From the NCBI RefSeq assembly GCF_964204645.1, contig NC_134026.1, positions 1,240,001 to 1,304,000 of the forward strand: a DNA stretch of 64,000 nucleotides. Reading direction: 5' to 3'. Position numbers and translations under genes: made by a program. The notes beneath the pieces are model-generated. The model had not been told where the DNA came from. It made no database searches and saw nothing but the letters and a program-made list of their open reading frames with translations. The DNA is from Tubulanus polymorphus. Lineage: Eukaryota; Nemertea; Palaeonemertea; Tubulaniformes; Tubulanidae. Positions 12,250-37,000 of the stretch are shown one piece after another. Position 1 is the first letter of the stretch. Each line of letters opens with the position of its first letter.

Positions 12250-12677
12250 TATCCATAAATGAATAAGGAACAATGTTAAAATCGCAGAGATTGTGAACAT
12301 TTATTACCCATTAGCGAGTTAGATGTGAACATGGATATTTTGCTGAAATCTACGTTAAATCTTTCGTTCATAGTCTCCTTTAGGTTAAAGTTCTACCAGG
12401 ATAAGTCAAATACCGATTTCAGGATTTAACTATGGATATGTAATTTTCCACATGGACCAGAATTGTCATAATGGAGTGTTTCTAGTTTTGTAGAGAGAAA
12501 AGAAAAGTAAAACAAACAACTGGTTTGACATTGATACACAACCGAAACATAATTTATTATTACATAGAGATATCTATACACACAGAGATATGATGAAACG
12601 ATAGGTTATGGAAGTACATATTGATGAATGGGAACATTTTTTCTAAATTATCTATTTTATATAAAAATCAAAGGAAT

Positions 12678-12683
12678 AATAAA
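12678..12683 (+). terminator. Candidate poly(A) signal of LYRM9
   Basis: AATAAA about 430 bases after the stop codon, just before convergence with the minus-strand sushi gene's own signal at 12831-12836. Confidence 0.35.
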
Positions 12684-12830
12684 TCACAACTAGTTTCTTT
12701 TTACATACTTTACTTTAATATTATGATAATTCTACTCAAATTTATTACACGGTGCGGTGACAATTTTTTGTGCGCTGAACATTTAAATCATATTTGAAAA
12801 AGTTAAAATTATTCATGATATTAAAATAGC

Positions 12831-12836
12831 TTTATT
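12831..12836 (-). terminator. Candidate poly(A) signal of the sushi gene
   Basis: AATAAA on the minus strand about 205 bases past the proposed stop at 13041-13043. LYRM9 and this gene converge tail to tail. Confidence 0.4.
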
Positions 12837-13040
12837 TATGGTAAGACTAATGTTTGTTGTAATGAACCTATTGACTATTGTTTGCACATGATAATAATGT
12901 AAGCTAGTCTAATCTGAGAAACCTGTCAGATTTGTTGTACATTAGTTTCGGCCAGATTTGAACACAAAAACAAACTAAAGATTCTTCGAGAATCTTCTTC
13001 AACTTGTGGAAAATATCTTGCGGAGTAGATGCATTGCGTA

Positions 13041-25025
<11,985 letters not shown>

Positions 25026-25605
25026 CGCTTTCGCTGGTCGGCATGTACCTTCCGTGCAAAGTATTTCCGTTTGCGACCACAGAAAATCATTCGCGTCAAT
25101 TTGTAGACGCTAGTGTCACACCATCATTGCGAGGACCGCTATATTAGTTTCCTTTTTGGCTGAAGATGTAGCGCTTTATGGAATGGTTAAGCTACTTATG
25201 ATCGACCGCCGAACGCCTTAATCTCGACGAACGTTCTCCAACGCGTGGAATACACCGCTTCCAGTAGTGCAACCGATCGCTCTCTCTCTCTCACGTCCAC
25301 GGCCACTAAGACGGTGTCATAATGAAGTATACTCCTGCCCAACAAATTACCGGTATCCCGTCGTAAATATTTCCGAAAACCTCCGTTTCTATTATTCGTT
25401 AAATCTCATTTCAATACAAAAACGGCAAGCAGTATATTATAGTCTCAGGTATAACAATGGTTACCGTAGATATTTCACATAAACCTCGCTCGAAAAACGA
25501 CGTTAATTTTCATATGAATACGCGCGGCCTGTTTTATGATATACGTTCTCATTAGTACAGTTCTGCTGGTTAACATTCCGGACATTTCTTTCAAATATAT
25601 ATGTA

Positions 25606-25642
<37 letters not shown>

Positions 25643-28600
25643 ATGATTTTATATGATTTTCATGAGTTCTGACATTAAATTAGTTGTTTCCAAATCGACC
25701 GTGTTGCACTACATAAGTTGAACATACCATGCATACCAGGAAATGCTCTTAGGTAAAATTTTAGGAAGCAAAATCGAGGCATTGAAAAACGTTTATTTAA
25801 TTCTATATATTTGAAATTAACGAGACAGAAACAGGATAGGTCCTACTCCTTTTCAAGCAATGCATTATGAGGGCTTAATAAGGACTTTATGAGGCTTTGC
25901 TGATTTGTGGATTGATGATGTTGAAAAGGCTTGTGGAATTTATTAAAACGCTCTGTATTTTCTTAATAATTTAGACCGTTAGGTTTTCATGCGCCAAAAC
26001 GTCTCGCACGTCACGCCGGGTCGTGCCACGGCCGCTGCGTGTCCTGAGATCACTCACTTGGATATATAAGTGTTTGATACGACCGGCACGCGGCAGCACC
26101 TGACGATAGAGGACGGACACTCATCATCTGTCCCCCAACCATCCACTTATTTCACCGAGAGGGGTTATCCGCGTTCCCAAAATTAGATATAATTTCGATT
26201 CTAGAAATCATTATAGAAGGGGTATTTTTGGTTTGATCTACGAGCAATTATCTATCTATTATTAGATAATTGCTCGTAGGTTTGATAGAAGAATAGACTT
26301 TATGCAGAAGGGTTACACATGTTTCACGCTCTCTCTTCATCAGTTGTTAAGTATCCGCAATTTTTAGTGTTTCTGTTGTAATTAGACAATCGACGAATTG
26401 TATGAGTGGTTTATCTTTCAGAGATACTCCGAAACAGGGATGTCTGACACGATGATAAGATTGCTAGAGATTTGTTTATTTTCTGTAAATAGATTACAGT
26501 CACAGTACACCGCCAACATCGGGGATCTTTTGGGAATCAGCTAACGACCATCTTACTCAAGTAGTGATGGGCACGGGATGTTGTAACGTGGTCAACCGGT
26601 CCTCAGTAAATCCACTGTGATACTTCCTTCCTCGAATTCATCATACAACAACATTTAGGACTCTTTTTAAAAGAATTTTATTTTATACACACAAAAATAC
26701 AAATTTTCTTTAACTAACTTTTATAATTGAATAAAATTTACAAAGAACTTTTTTAACACAGATATCTTGGAATTCTGAATAATATTTAACCTACATAGGT
26801 ATTTAATATCTATTTTTAGTGGTTATACAAATTTCACGATAGTATTTTTCATTTATAAATAGGACGCACTCTTTGTTACGACGAATTCATCTCGAATTGC
26901 GTTAAAGTAAAAAACAAGCTGCGCGCGCATGTCGAAATAGCAAGACGAGAAAAATTCATGGTTTCAAATGCGTTCGTTCGAACCTCAATTCGCATCCATT
27001 GTCTCCGGATAATTCAAGAAATGCAAAGGACGCAAAAACTCGTTTTCAATCAGAATTGCTTGTTCGATCGAATTTGATGTCGATTCGATGTGATAATTCA
27101 AACTAATCGTTCACATATGTAGCTTATTATGTATGATTTTAATTCAGATTTCGTGTAGAATCAACTGAAATTTATTCATTGGCGGTGCCTTTCAAAAAAA
27201 AAATCAATCTAGGCACGATTAAAAATTCATCAGCAAATTTTACTATAATAATTAGAAACATCAGTTAAAAAACAGCGAATTTATAATTTCTAAAAAATTC
27301 CAATCGAAGCAGAAAATTTCATTTTTTTAGAGAGATCATATTATTCTATATAGTAATAGTAGATACATGAAACGTAATTAATTCACCTTCTGACAATGTA
27401 CATAATAAACATGATGGCAGATTATAGAGAGGAGAGAGAGAGAGATAGAGACCAAAGCACTTCAATTTTAGAAGCAAAAAAAAACTAGTCTAAAACATAG
27501 ACACTTTAATAATGATCATGTGCTTGGTCGTTGAGGTGGGATTCTAAATGCATTAATAGATACTGACGTATTTACAAAGCAACTTGTTATTCGAACACCT
27601 ACTGAGGTAGAACAGCCTCAATACTTGCACAATGGAGTCATTTATGAGAGGTCAATGTATATTTATGTATATAATACACCTAGTGCAGTCTGGAATGCTC
27701 AGATTTCATTCAAGCAATAATATTTCAACCCAATTACCATTTACCGACCATGCAATTCACTTCACACGGGCTACACTGTTCAAAGCAGTATCAGGCCACA
27801 TAAACCAAGTCACGTTTGATAATCAAACTTTTTTAAGTCGTTAAAAGTATGCTTTCTGATACACAAAATTATGAATAGCTCAGATGTTTCAAGATTAAAG
27901 TGACTGGCTAGAAATGCTTTGAAAAATGTATCAAACTTTCATTCATTTTGGTTGCAGTTCAGAAAGCTTACAGTTGTTCAATCATTCAGAATCAACACAC
28001 TCGAATCCGTCATCAACCTTAAACAGAAACCCGTAGTTTCTAACCTTCGCCCGTCAAAGCTTCGATGAGCAGATCAAATTCCCATTTTACGTTCACAAAC
28101 TTCTAATGGAAGCAAAGAATTTCATGGATACAATGAGAGTAAGAACACATTATACGCAAAGTGAAGTCACAACATAACGAGACTGATTTACGCTAACATC
28201 GATGGGAAACTGCCTACAGTAGTTGTTACTCAGTTTTCCAATTTTTCTACTTCTTGAATGAAATCGAATGAACTTATTCCCGAAAAGAATCAATTATGAA
28301 TGAAAACTGTAACAATCACTGAGAAGAAAATAAAGTTAATGAATATTTAGAGGATCCCTTGATGTCTGGATTTGGCCGCCAAATAATTCAGTACAAAGTT
28401 GATTTTGATAATAAACTAATTTTGAAAACTTAACACTGACGCTATCTGGCAGGATAGCTGGCAGCTCCCCAATATTAAACAATTCCCTTCAATCAGAACC
28501 TTTTTTAGACTATTTTGCGAAGATTTCGTTGTTTCACAAATGAAACATAATCAAAAACACAAATATGAAGGAAGATATTCAAACATGATTGTTTACTTCT

Positions 28601-29314
28601 TCAGAAAAGATGGCTATGTGGAAGATTTGGTTTCCAGTAGATTGAAAGTTGCGGAGAGCGATATGAAAACTTTCACATTTCTGATTTAAGTCTATGAATG
28701 CTAGATAATTGATCTAATATCGAAATAAGATTCAATCATATTTTCATAATTTACAAAGTGCCTACTAAAAGTGTTCCTGGCAAGACTAAGTTGAATGGTT
28801 TGAAATTTACAAGTATTGAACCGACTGAAACTGTGACTTATTTAAGTCGACAAGCATACAAAAGTTGCTTTTTCATCATTATATACCGACAAATGAAAAA
28901 TAAAATCTACTTAGTAGATATACATATGTAGCAAAATGAGAATGATACATTAGCTATTAATTATACATAATATTGATATAATCATACCTATATATTTGAA
29001 GGATACACATGTTCTTATATTCGAAGCTAAATAACTAAAGAAAAAAAAAACTTTTGCGAAAATGGTTAAAATCGATACTAATTTAGTTTGTATGTAATAA
29101 TAGTGTTAAGATTATTAAGATCGGTAAATACTAAACGAATTATATCGATAACTGTTTGAGAGCGTAATCACCATCTCGTTATTTTTCGCAAAAAGATCTA
29201 AATCTGAGATATAGGTTTAAACCGTCACTGGCCCGAGAATCAGCCCGTACAGCTGTAAATATATTCCATCAAAAAAGTGCCGTTTCTTATCAACATAACA
29301 CTTGAGAGTAGAAT
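25026..29314. other. AT-rich stretch without recognised gene
   Basis: It contains the presumed promoter of the sushi gene near 25030-25260, a TATA-bearing GC-rich patch at 26000-26110, a perfect hairpin at 26238-26279, and then about 2.6 kb of very AT-rich DNA (26660-29314) almost without open frames. The last part could be a minus-strand 3' UTR: AATAAA on the minus strand is present near 26680. No protein is recognised. Confidence 0.4.
26238..26279. repeat. Perfect 16-bp inverted repeat (hairpin)
   Basis: ctacgagcaattatct and agataattgctcgtag are exact inverted copies separated by a ten-base loop (atctattatt). No known element was recognised around it. Confidence 0.8.
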
Positions 29315-29595
29315 TCATTCACTCATTATGAAAGACTGGCTTTGCTGCATTTTTCTATTTACACGTAGTTCATTCTCTGCGATTGTTATTTTATTCTCGA
29401 AATCAAAAATGGATAAAACAGGATTTAAAAAGCCCGCATTCACGGTGGGCGTCGTTGTTGTAATCGCCGTGACAAATTTGGAGTCAACGTTTCGTTTAAT
29501 TTTCTTTCCGAGAATTGTTTGCGCTTTTTTAGGACAGAGGTTTTTAATCAGAGGACACGGTGATACAAATATATAATGATATAACAGGTTCTACA
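29315..29595 (-). other. Candidate terminal coding exon, unidentified
   Basis: After a possible acceptor (tgttgtag at 29596-29603) the minus strand is open for about 90 codons to a TGA at 29315-29317. The translation contains PCPLIKNLCPKKAQ and LNPVLSIFDFENKIT and is locally richer in CpG than its surroundings. A start-like segment, MPFLDLQPISEQI, followed by a GTAAGT donor, lies at about 31115-31155 on the same strand, but its phase does not join with anything I could find. It may be a real small gene with a long 3' UTR or a chance frame. Confidence 0.2.
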
Positions 29596-30041
29596 ACAGG
29601 ATACCTGAACTCGCGCGTATAATACACATGAATTTACGATGGAAACGACGAAGCAGTTTGGAATATGTTGTGCGTCAACATCTCTTCGGATTTACAACAT
29701 AAGATATAAGGCTTACCAATAACACAGTATCAACACCCTTCAATATTTGTAATCATATATTCGTAATTAGGGCTGGTTAGCCGTCTGCCTACTCAATGGT
29801 AGAGAATATAGTACCGGTATCTTTCAATGCCCATTTAAAGTACGTATAACTTGAGAGATGCCCAATTCCATACAACCTTACGAAGTACAAGACAAGCTCA
29901 ATAACTCAACGCTTCTTAGACCACTTGTTCATAAATTTGTGGCATATTCTAGTAATGTATATACCCTTATAGCTATGACCATGTGCTAATACGTACATAC
30001 ATGTATTGCCATATGAGAAAATGAAGTCACCCGTTAACCAA

Positions 30042-30476
30042 AATGAACCACCAGTAGATTCAGCGGAGCTTCAAATGAACCACCGGTAGATTCAACTGAG
30101 CTTCAAATGAACCACCGGTAGATTCAGCTGAGCTTCAAATGAACCACCAGTAGATTCAGCTGAGCTTCAAATGAACCACCAGTAGATTCAGCTGAGCTTC
30201 AATTGAACCACCAGTAGATTCAGCTGAGCTTCAAATGAACCACCGGTAGATTCAGCTGAGCTTCAAATGAACCACCGGTAGATTCAGCTGAGCTTCAAAT
30301 GAACCACCAGTAGATTCAGCTGAGCTTCAACTGAACCACCGGTAGATTCAGCTGAGCTTCAAATGAACCACCGGTAGATTCAGCTGAGCTTCAAATGAAC
30401 CACCGGTAGATTCAGCTGAGCTTCAACTGAACCACCGGTAGATTCAGCTGAGCTTCAACTGAACCACCAGTAGATT
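30042..30476 (+). repeat. 32-bp minisatellite, about 13.5 copies
   Basis: The unit atgaaccaccggtagattca plus gctgagcttcaa repeats with few substitutions (accaccgg/accaccag, caaatg/caactg). It is not in a recognised gene. The period of 32 would shift reading frame each unit, so it is unlikely to be coding. Confidence 0.95.
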
Positions 30477-32083
30477 CACATTCACCTTTATTCCACACTA
30501 TAGTTTTAAATGTACACCATACCGTATAAGTAAAAGCTAGCCAAAGCAATACCCTGTTTCAAGTACTAGCACCTGGACAAACCTAGTGAGTAATCTGAAT
30601 TAACTCCCAGTTGAGGAGAACAACTTTTCTTCCTTTTTAATAATAATTATCTTTACGACATTTTGTGCAAAATTGTAGCCATTTTGGAAGACGAGAAGTA
30701 TCGCCTACGTATTGCTTTATTATTGTTCCCTGGCAACACCGTTAAAGTTTTCAATGAATGAAATAAATGCGGCACCGATTCAAAGATGTTGCCAGCAGTT
30801 ACGACGAAACCATCGACACCACTCGACACGCGTCGGTCATTCACTACCATCGATAGTTTCACTGAACTGCCAAAAAAAACCAACAAGACAACATCTGTGA
30901 ATCACACGACGCATTTTAAACTACTACCGTTATCATCATATTAAAAACACTCGCACGCATCTATCACACACTGAGGTGGGTTGAAATTGACACAAATTTT
31001 CTTCACACAGAATAAACCGATTCCAAAATGGATTCCTTCAAACTAATCCAACTAACACAATAGAGGAAACGTGTGTGCGTCGTCTTAATGGTAAAATTAC
31101 AATTCAAACTTACAAATTTGTTCTGATATGGGCTGCAGATCTAGGAAGGGCATCTCGAGGGTCAATGACCGCGACTGTCAGTCAGCAAATTTCAGAGTAT
31201 CCTCTCAGAAATTATCCTTTTATGTGTTGAATGTGTACGAAACACCAGTGAGGGACAGCTCAATCGCGTTCAGAGCCCTCGGAGGCTCGGTGTCATCTGG
31301 GCATCTATCCCGCCCTTGTCACCTTCCAAGATCTGCCTGTTAGAATATTTTCAGGCTATATATTCATATATTTAAGAGAATTTCCCCCATCGAGAACCCA
31401 TACAAATATTTGGAAATTACATCAAACGACTGTTGAAACCTTTCAGAGTAAATGTAATATTCACTTACGTCAAAACTACTCGGAAGAAAATACAACACTT
31501 AAAAAATCTAAATACGACCACAAGTTGACAACAAATATCGCCACACTCGTGCGCCGTTTATTCACAGTACTGAATAGATTTCTTCTGTTATAGTGAATGA
31601 ACTAAGACTTCATCAGAATTTTACAAGTTTAAAGACATTTTCATCAACACCATCATTTACTACAAACATTCAATTCATAAATCATCATGTACCACCGGTT
31701 TGATTTCATACAAACGTTCTTTTTCTTTTTCTACGAATTTCCAATGAACACCTTCTGAATTTTTGTAAATAAATTCATTCGGAGATATATATTTTTCAGA
31801 CGCAATGAGCACAATTTCGACATCCAACAAGAGTCTAATTTTTCACGCGGAATGCTTTACATTATCGAGAGAAAGAAGTCTTCATTTCAAAGGCGAGCGC
31901 GTTGTTGTTGTTGACATAGAATATCTTTCGTTTTTAGTTTCATTTTTTTCATTTATCTTAGAAAGCGATTGACGACCGAAAACTCACACGCAAAATATGA
32001 GATCAGACTAATATATATATATATATATATATATTTCATCAGTCGTCCTGCATTCAGAAAACTTCACCATGGTCCTGGTTTTA

Positions 32084-32115
<32 letters not shown>

Positions 32116-32479
32116 ATATATATAATATACAATATCACAGTAATTATCAACTATACGACGTTTAAAGTGCTCGATTAGGAAAGTTTTACATTTTATAAAT
32201 ATCAACAGAATGATCATGCCCGATACGCTCGGCAATCCTTGTGCGACTAAACAGTTGCGAATCAGTCCAGATGCATTTTCCTAGTTTTAGACACTTCGAT
32301 ATCGCTAGACGGCATCAGGTAGTTATTCGAATTAGAGTCAAAATGGCTTCCACGATGATAAGGGTTTTATGTAACAAAAAATTTTCTAGGTAAATCTCAT
32401 TATTAATTTGTGTTTAAAGACGATGAATTATTGAAAAGTAGTCGACGTGATGAGTTCAGTTGTAGAGGAGCCGTGTTAA

Positions 32480-32597
32480 CCAGGACCCAAATCCACAGTT
32501 CTGAGTTAAGATTTGACTCTGAGTTAACTCATTGAAAATGAACTAATTTTAACTCAGGAGTTAACTCTAACTCACAACTGTGGAACTGGATCCTGGG
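32480..32597. repeat. Foldback element F (same family as D and G)
   Basis: ccaggacccaaatccacagttctgag at the left and ctcacaactgtggaactgg at the right are inverted copies. The middle contains gagttaactc words and the attgaaaatgaact segment shared with the other two copies. Confidence 0.75.
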
Positions 32598-33284
32598 TGT
32601 CAAATCAGTCTAGTATTTGTAGGTTAATTACCGGTAGATTTTATTAAAAATATGATCTTTCAATACTAGTGTATTATATGGGGTCCCTACAGATCAGTCA
32701 TTCCTAGATATAAGGAGTTTTCAAGGAGAAAATGTCAAATTTCCAGTAAGTGTCTGCGTCACTTTTATATACATCCCAATTACAGTAGACTCCACATTAA
32801 CCTGTGCTGTCTACCTCAGTGAACTGTTAATGAGTGGTTTTGTATGCAAGTTTTTATCCTTGGTACTAACTGAACTCAGAAACTGCTCAATAGGGCAAAA
32901 GATCCTGGTCCCAACTGTACTGATTTAGATGAAGTCTTCTGTACCACTTCAAACTAAAGTAGACAAAAATTTCTAATTGCCTTTCTTTTTGCTCAAATCA
33001 GAGGAGTTTCAAGCACCTTCAACAGCATTTTCCATTAAGAAAGAGTTTTTAAGGAATCAGGGAGATGTAGGGACCCTGCATCTGGTAAACGATTCTCATT
33101 TAGCAGATGCAGATGCACTAGCAACAAAAGCAAATCTAAAATAATCAGTAAAACACCTACTAATACAAACTTTGAGTACTAACTGTCTTCACATTTACTT
33201 ATATGGAAATACTTGACATTGGACATGATCAGAATGCTGTCTCATTTTTTGTTTTTTTTTGGTACTATCGTATATTCATGAATT

Positions 33285-34019
33285 ATATAACGGGTTATAA
33301 CGAGTTTAGACGAGGGAGAGAGACGCTCGTAACAATCGTAGGTTGCTATAACCTGTTATAACGAGTTATAACGAGTTTAGACGAGGGAGAGAGACGCTCA
33401 TATCAATCGTAGGTTGCTATAACAGGTTATAACGAGTTATAACGGGTTATAAAGAGTTTAGACGAGGGAGAGAGACGCTCATATCAATCGTAGGTTGCTA
33501 TAACCGGTTATAACGAGTTATAACGGGTTATAACGAGTTTAGACGAGGGAGAGAGACGCTCGTAACAATCGTACGTTGCTATAACAGGTTATAACGGGTT
33601 ATAACGAGTTTAGACGAGGGAGAGAGACGCTCGTAACAATCGTACGTTGCTATAACAGGTTATAACGGGTTATAACGAGTTTAGATGAGGGAGAGAGACG
33701 CTCATATCAATCGTAGGTTGCTATAACCGGTTATAACGAGTTATAACGGGTTATAAGGAGTTTAGACGAGGGAGAGAGACGCTCGTAACAATCGTACGTT
33801 GCTATAACAGGTTATAACGGGTTATAACGAGTTTAGATGAGGGAGAGAGACGCTCATATCAATCCTACGTTGCTATAACAGGTTATAACGAGTTATAACG
33901 GGTTATAACGAGTTTAGATGAGGGAGAGACGCTCATATCGATGGTACGTTGCTATAACAGGTTATAACAAATTATAACGGGTTATAACAGGTTATAGACG
34001 AGGGAGAGACGCTTGTATT
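33285..34019 (+). repeat. Tandem array of ~70-83 bp units beside the FAM53 stop codon
   Basis: About ten copies of a unit containing gagggagagagacgctc, aatcgtaggttgctataac and one to three TTATAAC[C/G]-type words (gttataacgagttataacgg). Unit length varies because the inner ttataac words expand and contract. The array ends about 15 bases from the FAM53 stop, so it forms the start of that gene's 3' UTR. Confidence 0.93.
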
Positions 34020-34034
34020 AATTGTACGTCGCTT

Positions 34035-37000
34035 TCAATCGTTTTCAATTTGTTCGAGGTCGATTTCGTTGCCGATATCGATATGAAACAAATCCTCAGC
34101 ACCATCATCGTGACAACTACAGTCCTCGCCGACGGCGTTGAACGTGACGATCTCCGGCGGATCGCCGCAGCCGCTGTCCGTCTGCGATAAACCGATCTCC
34201 TCGGCAGCCTGCTCCATCGCTTGACTGACTTCCGTCGTCGGGCTCGTCGTCGGTGACTTTAACACGGCGTTCGGGATGCTGCTATCCAACGGTGATCCGG
34301 TGATCGGTTTCAGACCGAATATTTTATTCTGTTGATCGGCGAACAAACTGCTGAGACTATGAGATGACGATCGGATGTACTGTAATGAGATAAAAACTCA
34401 TTTGAAACTTTATCACGACACACAACAAAAAACTGCATTCGACACTATACATTATTATAACGTTATCTTGACATTTGAAAGTGTTCTCTCATAGTAGAAA
34501 TAATCCAGGGCTCAAATAGTAGCGTTTTAAAATGTCAAAGAGATATCGAAGTAAGACTGATATAGGTTATAGTCGTATGTATGAGAAAAATCGTGAGATT
34601 ATTTAGCACAATTTCATAATTTACTACCAGGGAACGTACGTGTAAATAAATTATGAACATTTCCACGTTATGGTCTTTTACATCCTTGTTTATGCAGTAT
34701 AAGTGAATTGTGCATCGCAGTTTCACCGAATGAATAAATATGATCAATCCATGTCCATGCATTAATTATAGAACCCCGGCAATTATTCCAGTTCAAAAAG
34801 TTTATCCGAGCGCCGGGTTGTCGCATGAAAGCGGCCTATCGAAGCCATGGTTATATTCCGTTGCACGTTTCATTCCAAAAACGCACCTTAATCTAGGTCT
34901 TAATTATAGACTCTCTTAAGCTTTCATTGTTTAATTGGACATAAACATCTCGTGAGACTGCCACAGTACAAAACCCTGCCCTAGTATTCATTCGTTTCCC
35001 TACTCATGATAGGATGGCCAAAATATAGGCAGGGTCCGATCTAAGGAATGAAAGCCACTTGCCCGGGGGCAAGCATATCTGATATTTTGCTTGCCCCCCC
35101 TCCAAAAGCTACTTGCCCTTCACAGGCAAACGGATTGGTGGCACTATCATCCTTTGTATCGAGTGGGAAAAAAGCTTTGAGACATGAAATTCACTAGCCT
35201 GGGGGACAAGTGATAATGATTACTTCTTGCCCTGATGAGAATATACTTGTCCCGGGCAATCGGACAAGTGTTTAGATCGGACTCTGCATAGGGCTCAACA
35301 TACCTGATGAAGCTGCATATATTAGGTAAAAAAAGGCGGTGGACTGAATTCAATTCATAACCGGTGAAAGGAAATAGGACAGACATACAGCATTACTTAA
35401 ATAGCCACGTCAGTTACAACGTTCCGGTTATCAACTCAGATTGGAAAACGTATATTTAGAACAACTAACGGACATTGTAATTAATTACGTGGAGTATAAC
35501 GACATTGTAATGAACGTCATCATTTCAGACACTTAATCAACACCTACTACATAACGCAAAATAAAAAAACAACAAGCAAACAAAAAAAACATGTGTGAAC
35601 TAATCAAGCGGATTGTAATTAGCGTCTGGCTGAATATTGGCGCGGTACTGGTGGAATTACTTACGAGTGGCTGCGACATTGTTACAGATCTCGGCCTTCT
35701 TTGATACGCAGTCTGAAATGACACATAATCAATACAATATTATTTCATTTCTCCATCGAGACAATTAGAAAATATTTATTATTGCCGTGGCGTAATTTAT
35801 TATAAAACCCCCTACCATCCGAGCTAGTGCACAAACAGTTGATGGAACTAGGACATAATGTATTAATTCTTATGAATTTTTGCAGCCCGTGTTTTATAGC
35901 GGTTTCTCACTTCAACGCCGTGTTGGATTTAAGCCGGGTTGTTCTAGTTAGATTGGCACATACCGGAAACGCGCCCAAACCAGCTATGTTTTGCCCGTGT
36001 CAATAAACCCAGTCGGCCCGGGTCTTTTCGGGCGCAGGCCTAATATAGAAAAGAAAAATTGTGATCGTAGGTTTTTTGTTAGTATGAAAAGTTGAATTTA
36101 AAAAAGCTAGATTTAAAACAGTCCTAAAATAACTTAGTACAAACGTCACGGCTTTAGTCGTAACAGGTTTAACTTCGAAAAAAATAAGATAAGCTCAGAA
36201 CAACGTTCGATACATAAATCAGGATCACAGACGTCTGAAAAATAAATTTCATCCAAGTTTCATAAACCTGTGACAAGTCGGCATAAAGATCAATGCCGAT
36301 TATTCAAATAGGCTGGCATCTCGCCAACGCGAGCACCGGATAGCTTTGTATATAACACCAATAATCCATGCATGATCATGTATAACTCGAGTAAATCAAC
36401 CGATTTTATAGTCTTATATTCGTGAGGATAAAGCATTTTACAGTCTAAACAGATGCGATACATATTCATGGCCAGTATCAGATCTCTCAACATGTGAAAC
36501 TATTGAAAACACGAACTAAACACTGCACGCAATAGTTGAGCTGTAGTTTATTTCAGTATTCCTGATGATGACTATTAGCGGGATGGCCAGTTTATCCCAG
36601 TTTACAAATTCCCTGATTTTTAGCATCTAAATAAACAAAATTCCTTGGTTTAATGTTACAATTTATCAATTCTTTCATGAATCATGTATTGATAAAGAAA
36701 TGCATGGACAATAATACATTCAAATTACCTCGAAGTTTTCCAGGTTTTTTGAAACATTTTTCTGATTCCCTGATTTTTTCTAGATTAGTCAAATTCCCTG
36801 AGATTTTCAGGTTTTCTATATGTAAGTGGCCACCCTGTATAGGATATAGTCCAAATGTTGAATGACAGTTGCAGCCAAAGGAAACCTTTTGGACAAGTTT
36901 TTTTTTGTATCGTGCGTTTTTATCGTATCGACGTTACAACACCGACTCAGAGCATTTCATCAAGATTATCGAACAAGTATTTATTATTTACACAAGGTTT

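Larger units (their letters stand above)
29596..33269. other. Non-genic stretch with repeats, possible FAM53 3' UTR part
   Basis: Besides the minisatellite it holds a CpG-richer patch (31128-31343), two (TA)n tracts (32010-32034 and 32083-32123) and foldback F. A minus-strand AATAAA at 32639-32644 could end the FAM53 transcript. Short frames overlap on both strands and show no domain. Confidence 0.4.

Noticed and set aside
30042-30476. CRISPR-like array of regular repeats
   Set aside because: The 32-bp units are directly adjacent without unique spacers and the DNA is eukaryotic; it is a minisatellite.
31128-31343. Possible structural RNA gene in the CpG-richer patch
   Set aside because: Compared by eye with 5S, U1, U6 and 7SK signatures it shows none of their conserved blocks.
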